From Delphinus delphis (taxonomy: Eukaryota > Chordata > Mammalia > Artiodactyla > Delphinidae), in contig NC_082687.1 in NCBI RefSeq assembly GCF_949987515.2, forward strand, positions 19,266,148 to 19,330,147: a DNA stretch of 64,000 bases, read 5' to 3'. How positions within the stretch are numbered: the first letter of the stretch is position 1; the number at the start of each line of letters is the position of its first letter. This document shows, in pieces, positions 55,621-64,000 of the stretch. The notes beneath the pieces are model-generated. The model was not told the DNA's origin. It searched no databases and saw only the letters and a program-made list of their open reading frames with translations. Both the position numbers and the translations under genes were made by a program.

Positions 55621-58600
55621 TCTATGTAGTTTTCTTTTGAAAGAAAAGAGAAGTTGAGTCTGGAGATTACAGCTTTTCTCAGAGACAGTGATGTTGGCTT
55701 CACTCTGTGGTACTTCCTTGGATCTTTTTGGTGATATTGCTTATCCCTAACCTTCACTTTGCCTCTGTTTTATTCGTGTGGAAGAGAGTGACAGTTTTAG
55801 CTTCTCATGCCAAAATATCTGTACAGATAAACGTAAAAAAGCAAAAGCCAAGTTTAGTTATATTTTAAAGCTTCCAAAAGCATCATGGGAGACTCCCCAT
55901 GACTCAAGAACTCATCAAACCAGATGAGCCCCAAACCAGAGGGGCCCTAAAGCCCAGGCTTTCATAGCTGTGTTTCTACAGAGTATGTTTTGGGTCACTG
56001 AAAATTCTCTCTTTATTTAAATGTAGATAATTCTCCAACTATCAAAATTTAATTTTTATTGTGTAAGTAAGTGACTTGAGTGAGATGAAAGCTTATAATT
56101 GTTTTACTCAAGTAGCTAATAATTGATGATTGTTTTGAACATTTGATATATTTTTTATATTTTAAGTCAGATTACCTCACTCTTCTCTTCAGAATCCTCT
56201 GATGACTTTGCATTCCACCCAGAATAAAATGTATGCTTTTATCACAGCCTGTGAAGCCCTCCTACAGCTCTCCCTCTGCCTCTGCCTTTATTCCAGCCAC
56301 ACAGGCCTTCCTGCCCTTTCGTAGAAATGGGAGCACACCTTTCCTCCCCATCCTGCTTAGGGCCTGCATACTTGTTTTCCCCTCTGCTGTGATTCTCCAG
56401 CTGGCTGGCTTTTGGGTACTCTGAACTCTCCAAAGGGAGCCTGCTTGAAATGCACATTGAGCCTTGTTTCTTGACAGAAGCTTCTAATACATAGTCCTTA
56501 CTTTAACAGTTACACTCATGTCTGAATGTCTAAAGGTAAGGCTATGGGTTCTTAGTGTGAACATTCATCTGGAAAGGGTAGCATTCCCATCTAGCGCTGA
56601 AAATTATATCCTTCTTAAAATTGAAAAAAGACACCCAAATTCTATAAACAATTTTCTGTGTAAAACATCTTTTGCCATAAAAATACTCTAAGGGGTTTCC
56701 TAGTTTGTCTCCAGATTCCATGAAACCTTTGCAGCTGGATCAATCGATCTCCAGCTACAAATCAGAATATTTATTGAGCTACTACTTATGTTCAGAGTGA
56801 AGAAATAAAAGCCGCAGGTCTGCCTTCAATGTTTATCCTCGTTTCAAGTTACTGTCTCTTTGGAGACATAACATAATAAAAACATAAAGAATCAAGCAAA
56901 CTTCTACCTTTCCCAACGATAAATAATGTCCCAATATTCTTAAAGGTTGACTTTATCTCTAAATACCTATTAGGAATAACGTTTACCTATGCTGACACAT
57001 TCAAGTGTTTGGGGCTAAAACTATTTGATACAGATTTAATGACCTTTAATAAAAATGTATTTAATCTGAATGTTTGCCTCCAGATATGGTGGTTACATTC
57101 TATCAGTGTATAAGTGTATGATATTCTGAAAATGGGAATGCAACATGGTAAAAAAGGAATATCAATTACCACATGCTCTAACTCCACAACACATGGTATG
57201 TGGACAAATGACTAGCACAGATACTTAATAAAATTTGAGTTTGCAATAGTGATAGCTTCTTATTCAGTCTTGCAAACCCCTAGGGATGCTGTAGCTGAAA
57301 ACCATTTCAAGTAATGTAATGCTGCTCCACCCTTTCCTCGAAATGACTGCTGCAGTAGACCCATTAACACTACAGGTATTTATATACTGCTTTTCAAAGG
57401 ACAGGCTCAGGGGATTTGTGCCAAGAGCTCACTGAATGAAATTCTACTGAGCAGCATCTTCCAGGAATTTGAGAATGTCCATTGCAGTGTGATGGATTTC
57501 ATTGTTCAGTGGAGTGGAAATGCTTGCTTGGTTAATGATGTCTCTTTAAAGCAGGGCCAGATGATTGTGGAATATTTCCAGGAAACCCACCTTTAGAAAC
57601 AGAAGGAAAATTCTGATGCTATTAATTAATGAGAGGAGGAGTATTCAGCTTTAATGTCTTGAGAAATTAATCCAGTACAGTTAGATCTCTCAACCTTTGT
57701 TTTTCCCATTGGGACCTTTAATCAGATCCTAGATATATCAGTAAACTGGGATTAAGAAGATGGGCTCAGACAGCCAGACTCAGTGATAAGTCTGTTATGG
57801 TCTTCTCTGAAGAGCTGAAAAGTGGAAATATTGGTATTTATTGGGTCATGCAGATAATAATGCCAGGAATCTGTTCTATAATTCATAGGTTACAAATTAA
57901 ATAAACTTGTGTCTGAAACACTAGAGCACAGCATTTGCAAAGATGACAGTGGTAACCAAATTCCTCTTCTCTGGGAATCTAGAAATCTGATTTTCTTAGG
58001 CTTTTCTTTTGAACAGAGTTTTTCTCTAAAACCAAAGGAACGATTCTTTTTCTAGTAAATAGTTGTAGTTGATTTTAATAGTACTGCCTATATTTATTTT
58101 ATAAAGACATTTGCTTAATAAATCAAAATGAAATTGACTTAACAGTGAGTTTTGCATTGAAGACCTGCATCTGATAGGATTTCTGCTACTTCAGAGTATA
58201 GTAAGACATCTGTCTGTGATTTGATATGACCCTGGCATGAGAATATCACGGAGATTTTGGAGGTCTTACGATTGTGCTGAATGGCCATGGGGAAGAGATA
58301 ACGGTTAGGTAATGGAATGGCAAATGCAATTGGAGGGACGTCTGTAGCATAGTTTCACCATCATTCCTAGGCATTAGTTGATGTGCAGCATGAGTGAAGT
58401 TTAGCAATGTGATGACAGAGATGGGAGAGTGAAACAAAAGGCTCAGGAAAAGTCCTAGAGCTGTTTCTGTGAAATTGCATCATTTGCTCCAGGGTTTCCA
58501 TTTATGTGGTCCTCATGTCATTCATTGAGTTGGGCCTCTTAAAGAGAATGGCCAGTGTAGGCAAATCCTTATCTTGCGGGGGCATCTCACGCAGTCTAGG

Positions 58601-58769
58601 AGAGAGCCAAGTTTCTTAGGTTTTTCCTAGTGAGGCATGTTATGGGGACTCGGGATCCCATTGAGCTTCAGCCCATAGCTGCCGCTCAATCAGATATTTC
58701 ATTTGAATTCTACAATACCAAGAAAACAAATAATATTTAGTATTCCAACTTTGTTTCCTTGAAAGACAG
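55621..58769. other. Non-coding DNA, largely unique
   Basis: No repeat, RNA or coding region was recognised. Open frames are short and have no family resemblance. Stretches such as 57250-57600 and 58140-58680 have balanced composition and could contain conserved sequence, but nothing in the sequence alone proves it. Confidence 0.45.
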
Positions 58770-59180
58770 AATGGGCCATAGGCATGTATTAGGATGCTTT
58801 CAGCCTCAAGTAACAGGAGATATATGTAACAATAAGGAAACTATAAGGAAAATCTATTATGATATGGAAGGTTTGGGGTATGGCATTTTTAATGTTGGTT
58901 AAGCTAGTAGCTTAATGACAATATCAAAGATCCAGGATTTTTCCCCCCATTTTTTCTTTTCTGCTCTGTCACTTTTAGTATGTCATCTACTTCCTTCATG
59001 GTTGCAAGGCAGTTCCGCCAGCTCAGGAATGACATCCTGCACAATATTGACAGGCCAGAAGAGAACACAGTACCTCCTTTTTTTTTTTTTTTTAAGAGTA
59101 AGGGAGGTTTCCCCAGAAGCCTCTCAGCATTTATATTGACATATCTCATTTGACAGAATTGCACTTTTCTTCTAGTCGTA
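58770..59180 (+). mobile_element. Possible ancient interspersed repeat, unassigned
   Basis: GCATGTATTAGGATGCTTTC, AGCCTCAAGTAACAGGAG, TTTTCTGCTCTGTCACTTTT, a CTTCATGGTTGCAAGGCAG block and CCCCAGAAGCCTCTCAGC resemble an old mammalian repeat. A T17 run lies at 59077-59093. Confidence 0.5.
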
Positions 59181-59333
59181 AACTACAGCAAGAGAAAAAA
59201 AAATGGGTATAACTTGCTTAGACTAATCAAAGGGCCCAGAACCCGCTGAAGCTGGTCTGAGGGATGAATGGATACTGTGTAGGCTGACAGGTGGCAGTGT
59301 CGTTTGTACTCAGCTTAACAAAGAATACAGTGA

Positions 59334-59535
59334 AGGGTTTCTCAATCCTGGCACTTATTGACATTTTGGGCCAGGTCGTTCTTTATTGTGCGAGCTGTCC
59401 TGTGCATTGGGGGATATTTAACCGTACCCCTGGCCTCTACTCAATAGATGCCAATAGCAACACATCCCCCAACTTGTGACAACCAAATTGTATCCTCAGA
59501 CAGGTGGGAGGAGGGGGTCAAAATAACGTCTCACT
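59334..59535 (-). mobile_element. MER5-type hAT-Charlie remnant, reverse
   Basis: AGGGTTTCTCAATCCTGGCAC, ATTGACATTTTGGGCCAGG, AGCTGTCCTGTGCATTGGGG, GGCCTCTACTCAATAGATGC and ACTTGTGACAACCAAATTG follow the MER5 sequence in the opposite direction to the copy at 3916. The distal terminus runs into the L1 fragment that begins at about 59536. Confidence 0.8.
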
Positions 59536-59784
59536 GAGAATGTAAATTGGTGCAGCCACTATGGGGAACAGTATGGAGGTTCCTTAAAAAAATTAAAGAT
59601 AGAATTGCCATATGATCCAGCAATCCCACTCCTGTACAAGTATCTGGAAAAGATGAAAACTCTAATTTGAAAAGCTACATGCACCCCAGTGTCCATAGCA
59701 CTATTATTTACAATAGCCAAGACATGGAAGCAACCTAAACGTCCATGAAGTCATAAAGAAGATGTAAGATATATAATCTTATAT

Positions 59785-59787
59785 ATA

Positions 59788-59832
<45 letters not shown>
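59785..59832. repeat. (TA)n/(TG)n microsatellite inside L1
   Basis: Tandem TG and TA dinucleotides over about 48 bases. Confidence 0.92.
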
Positions 59833-59839
<7 letters not shown>

Positions 59840-60205
59840 AAATAGAATATTACTCAGCCATAGAAAAGAATGAAATAATGTCATTTGCAGTGATATGGAT
59901 GGACCTAGAGATTTTCATACCAAGTGAAGTAAGTCAGACAGAGAAAGACAGATATCGTACGATGTCACTTATAAGTGTAATCTAAAAAATGATATGAATA
60001 AACTTACTTACAAAACAAATAGACTCACAGACATAGAAAACAAACTAATGGTTATCAAAGGGGAATGGGGGGAGGGATAGATTAGGCGTATGTGATTAAC
60101 GGATACACACTACTATATAAATATAACAGATAAACAACAAGGACCTACTGTATAGCACAGGGAACTATATTCTATATCCTGTAATAACCTAGAATGGAAA
60201 AGAAG

Positions 60206-60206
<1 letters not shown>

Positions 60207-60246
<40 letters not shown>
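60207..60246. repeat. (CA)n microsatellite inside L1
   Basis: About 19 uninterrupted CA units in the L1 3'UTR. Confidence 0.95.
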
Positions 60247-60330
60247 AGAATCGCTGTATACCTGAAAATCAACTGTATGCCTGAAAATTGTAAATCAACT
60301 ATATTTCAGTTAAAAAAAGTGAAAAAAAAT

Positions 60331-61454
60331 CACCTCCCACTGAGATGCACTGCTATAGTGGGTGGACGTGAGAGAGGAAAATTGCCAATCAGTAGGCTAT
60401 AGAGTGGTGACTGTAGGCTTGACCATGGGTCTGTGAGCCTGATCATATGCTGGGCTAGGTTTTGCATGAGTGACTTGAGGCCAAGTATGCCTCGTGTCTC
60501 CTCCTGAAGGCTTCTGCCTAATGTGTGGAGCTTGCTGGTCACAGATTTGAAGCTTCCCTTGACTCTCTGCAAGATGACCTGTGAGCCCTCTTGTGTATGG
60601 AAATCCTCCAGGTAGTGGTCAAAGGCAGGGAAGGTGCTGGTTCAGGGTTCAGTGGGGAAAAAGCAGAGGCTGAAGTCATGATTTCAGTGAGAAAAGCATA
60701 CTCTGCGTGGGAATGTGAAGTGAGTTGATATGATGTAATTTCATTTGGCCTGCTTATCATACAAATGTCCTAGTACTTGATGAATTCTCCTAGTAAATGG
60801 TTTAAATGCTGTGGAAGGGGTGCACCTGAACTAAGGAACTTGAAAAATGGTCCTCCGAAATCAGGGCACGACCTAGAGCCCTTGGTTTGAGATACACTTA
60901 ACTGGAATTGGTAGAGTTTAAAAGTTCACATTTCTTGAGCCTGAAGGTGAAAATAGTCTCCATATTAGATAAACTGAATAGCTAAAATTAGCCAGTTATT
61001 TAGAGAGTGTTACTTCAAACTAAAGTAATTCTGTCTGCTTAGGATCCTCTCTCCCTTTATTATATTTTCTCTCTCATTTCTATAAAGGAAAGCAATTTAA
61101 ACTCTACAAAATTATGGCAAATTCGAAAGAGAGACAATTCGGGGATAGAAATAAGCAAAGATATCCCTGGAGGGGAAATAAAATGGTGAAAAGGAAGTGA
61201 GGCACAAAAAATGAATAGTTGGAAGGAAGGAGAGAAGACATACGGACAGAGATATACAACAGAGTACCAATGGTACCATCCTGTGCATGATTTTTTCAGT
61301 TAATTCACAGTTTTTTAAATGTTTTTATATTTTATATGTTTTATATTTAAATGTTTTAAAATGCATTTATATTTTACAAATGATAATCCACTACATGTTT
61401 TGTGCATTGACAGTTCGGTTGATTGCTCTGTGATTTTAACATTCAATTCCGTAT
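60331..61454. other. Non-coding DNA
   Basis: No gene or element recognised; open frames at 60330-60760 (minus) have no family resemblance. Confidence 0.45.
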
Positions 61455-61685
61455 GGCATAGGGGATAAGAGTAGGAGTGTGAAGCAGTAACATCATCTCT
61501 TAACAGCTGTGTGACAGTGGGAAATTATCAAATTATGTAACATCTCTGTGCCTCAAATCCTGTAAAGTGAGGCTGCTAACAGAACCTAGTCCACGGGGCA
61601 GTTGTGGGCATTTTCCGAGTTATTTCAGGGTAAATTACTTATCATTCTGGCTGGCATAGAGAAAATGTTTAACAATTTTTGTTGC
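61455..61685 (+). mobile_element. MIR SINE
   Basis: GGCATAGGGGATAAGAGTAGG, AACAGCTGTGTGACAGTGGG, AAATTATGTAACATCTCTGTGCC, CCTGTAAAGTGAGGCTGC and GGCTGGCATAGAGAAAATG follow the forward MIR order. The long CHR SINE inserted at its 3' end. Confidence 0.8.
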
Positions 61686-61691
61686 TGTTTT

Positions 61692-62056
61692 TAAAATAGT
61701 TTTTTTTTTTTCTTATTTTATTTTTGGCTGCGGTTGGGTCTTCTTTGCTGTGCGCGGGCTTTCTCTAGTTGTGGCTAGTGGGGGCTACTCTTTGTTGCGG
61801 TGTGTGGGCTTCTCATTGCGGTGGCTTCTCTTCCTGCGGAGCACAGGCTCTAGGCGCATGGGCTTCAGTAGTTGCAGCACGCTGGCTCAATTGTTGCGTC
61901 AGGTGGGCCCTAGAGCATAGGCTCAGTAGTTGTGGCGCACGGGCTTAGTTCCTCTGCCGCATGTGGGATCTTCCCAGACCAGGGATCAAACCCGTGTCCC
62001 CTGAATTGGCAGGCAGATTCTTCACCAATGCACCACCAGGGAAATCCCCTAAAATA
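61692..62056 (-). mobile_element. Long-form CHR-type SINE with short target duplication
   Basis: Reverse copy: T-rich tail side, TTTTTGGCTGCGGTTGGGTC, GCGGGCTTTCTCTAGTTGTGG, repeated AGTAGTTG units, GCATGTGGGATCTTCCC, CCGTGTCCCCTGAATTGGC and CACCACCAGGGAAATCCCC. TAAAATA at 61692 and 62050 may be the duplication, which is short. Confidence 0.88.
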
Positions 62057-62619
62057 TTTTCTTGATCTCGCTCTATCCAACTGATCTTGGTGCTTTTCTC
62101 AATTTAACCACTAAATTGAACTGGCTAAAGGTGTCAATCCCCCACTAATTGAACACATGCTTAGTGCTTCTCATTCTAATTCAAAACAGTGGAGAGCAAT
62201 GTTGTAGTGAAAATGTCTAGATGGGAAACATTGAAAAGTTACAGAATCTACAATGATTAAATTTTGGGGTATTCAGATGTGAAGAGATAACAGAAGCTCA
62301 AGAAGGAAAACAAAATTCTGCTAATTATTTTGATAATTGAAACTGACTTTGTTCAATTATAAAAGAGTTCATATATAAAAATTATATAATAAATGAATAT
62401 ATATATATATATTCATAAAGCCTAGTAAAACAAGTATCCATGCACTCATGATATCTTTAAAAAAAATAAAACATGCAGTGTTGTTCAAGACCTCTCTGTG
62501 CCTCTTACTAAATTTTGTGTTTATCATTCTGTTGTTTTGCTTTATAAATTTACAATATATTAGTAATCCCTAAGCAACACAGTTGTTTGGTTGTACTTTT
62601 ATTTGAACTTCATATAATA
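62057..62619. other. AT-rich non-coding DNA
   Basis: A short (AT)n lies at 62396-62411. Nothing else recognised. Confidence 0.45.
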
Positions 62620-63260
62620 GTACCTGCCCTCTATATTTTTCTGAGACTTGCTTTTCGTTAAAAATCAGCACTGTGAGCATTATGTTTTTGACATTCATCC
62701 AGGTGGGCATACAGAGATGTAGTTCATTTATTATTTTTGCTGTAAATATTTTATTGTATGACTTACCATTTCCTATTTATTTACCATTCAGTGGTCATTT
62801 GGGTTCTTTCTAGCTGTTTGCTTTCACAAAGATGCTGCAATGTATGTGTCTTTTGGAGCACATGGGCAAGGATTTTTGGAGTAGAATTACTTGGTCAAAG
62901 AATTTAAATATCTTTGTGGTTACAAAATAATGTCAGTTGTTTTCCAAAGTGAGTACACTAATTTATATTCCCACCAGTAGTGTATAAAACTTTCACTTGC
63001 TCTGTGTTCTTACCAACCCTTGATATTGTGAGACTTTTTAAGTTTTACAAATATGAGGTGTGATGTGCTGTCTTATTTTAGGTTTCTCTGCAGCAAATTT
63101 GAGCATTTCTAATTTTTAATTGCACTTTCATCCTTTTTTTCCTGTGAAATGCCTCTTCCTGTGTTTTGCCCATTTAAAATCACATCATTAGTCTTCTTAT
63201 TGGTTTGTATGATATGTTTTTATATTTGGGAGGCTAATGCATTGCCAGTTATATGTAGAT
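62620..63260 (-). mobile_element. Old L1 ORF2 3' remnant, reverse
   Basis: ATTATTTTTGCTGTAAATATT, GATGCTGCAATGTATGTGTC, GAATTACTTGGTCAAAG, TATATTCCCACCAGTAGTG and CCCATTTAAAATCACATC follow the reverse L1 ORF2 C-terminal region, as in the younger copies, but strongly diverged. Confidence 0.7.
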
Positions 63261-64000
63261 AACTAGATATCTTCACCCAAATTTTGATTTGCTTTTGATA
63301 TGGCTTAAGATATCTGTGGTTGATAGGAATATTGGTGCCAGTTCTTCACTCACCTGTAATAGGGTGATATGTTCACAGCCTTTGTCCTGTAGCCATGGTT
63401 TCCCACTCCAGTGGGATTATGACACCCAATGAGATTTGAGCAGATATGATACAAGCAGAGGCATTAAATGTGCCTGTGTGGTTCAGCCTCTTGCCATCTT
63501 GTGTTCCTGCCATTCTCAACAAGAAAAGCATGCCCTGGTTTAGCTCCTGGTCCAAGGAAGATACCTGGAGCAAACACAACCCAATCCCAAGTCTGGAACC
63601 AAGCCCAAGTGATATGTAGCTTACCTGCAGACCCACATAAAAGAAAAAGAATGCTTGTAGTTATGACATTTGATTTGACATGATTTATTACACTTCATTA
63701 CTACAACAACAGCTGAGTCAGAACTAATGGTCCAAGTCATTAATTTAATATTGCTGAATTGATCATTCCTTCCCTTTAGAGTTTGCATATTTTATGTCTT
63801 GTTTAAATCTCATTCCTTCCAAAGTCATAAACATGTTCTTTGTGTGTTGCTCAGAAACATCTTTGCTGTCCCAAGTTTATCCAGATAATCTATTACATGT
63901 GCATTTAAGCCTGTTTATAGTGGGGAATTGATTTTGTGTTATGTGTGAAATAGGGCTCAAATTTACTTATTTTTTAACCTGAATACCACAGTTGCTTTGG
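63261..64000. other. Non-coding DNA at the right edge
   Basis: No gene or element was recognised. The two opposed open frames at 63373-63683 are short and have no family resemblance. Confidence 0.45.

Larger units (their letters stand above)
59536..60330 (+). mobile_element. L1 3' end, 5'-truncated, forward
   Basis: TGTAAATTGGTGCAGCCAC, GGTTCCTTAAAAAAATTAAAG, TATGATCCAGCAATCCCAC, AAGACATGGAAGCAACC, a broken ORF2 tail (59791-59985, EYYSAIEKNEIMSFA), GTATAGCACAGGGAACTATA and a final TATATTTCAGTTAAAAAAAG. Two microsatellites grew inside it: TA/TG at 59785-59832 and CA at 60207-60246. Confidence 0.88.

Noticed and set aside
1..64000. CRISPR arrays, operons, phage or plasmid features, bacterial toxin systems
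   Set aside because: The SINE, L1, MIR and LTR content shows mammalian nuclear DNA; no regularly spaced repeats or bacterial gene clusters exist here.

Overview
The window is nuclear DNA from a mammal, very probably a cetacean and most likely a toothed whale. The main evidence is at least nine tRNA-derived SINEs of the CHR type (motif GGCTTCCCTGGTGGCGCAG, body ending near GAGAGGCCCGTGTACCGC). Six are the short form known as CHR-2, typical of whales and dolphins. Two are the long form and one is a diverged relative. Most sit between clear target-site duplications. The L1 elements are of the same kind as those of cetartiodactyls. The species call comes from repeat type only; no database could be searched.

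I found no host protein-coding exon, CRISPR array, operon or functional RNA gene. The window reads as intergenic or deep intronic DNA. The only host-gene-like sequence is a 5'-truncated processed copy of EIF4ENIF1 (4E-T) at about 9.5-10.5 kb, with an open C-terminal frame, a natural stop, a 3'UTR, ATTAAA and a poly(A) tail.

Layout. 0-7 kb: a possible LTR, MIRs, a CHR-2 SINE, a MER5-type DNA transposon, an old L1 piece and a minus-strand endogenous retrovirus remnant (end of integrase, env TM fragment, LTR). 7-12.3 kb: L1 ends, one carrying an internal inverted copy of itself, the EIF4ENIF1 retrocopy and a CHR-2. 12-24 kb: MIRs, a minus-strand LTR, a long CHR SINE, a plus-strand LTR, a G-run cluster and a small MITE with terminal inverted repeats. 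24-31 kb: a nearly full-length minus-strand L1 (about 6.9 kb) with a GC-rich 5'UTR; both ORFs are broken. 31-45 kb: CHR-2 copies, a second copy of the 19.6-kb LTR type, a strong CTCF-like motif at 34.77 kb, MIRs and a 5'-truncated L1. 45-49 kb: a second large L1 on the minus strand that lacks both ends. 49-64 kb: two CHR SINEs, (TG)n/(GA)n and (CA)n arrays, old repeats, a MER5-type element next to an L1 3' end, a MIR, a long CHR SINE and an old L1 remnant.

No new biological system is evident. The observations most worth checking are the inverted self-copy inside an L1 end, the open retrocopy frame, the CTCF-like site, the 21-kb-spaced L1 direct repeats and the retroviral remnant. Repeat family names are from recognition by eye, and boundaries are approximate unless a target-site duplication is given.
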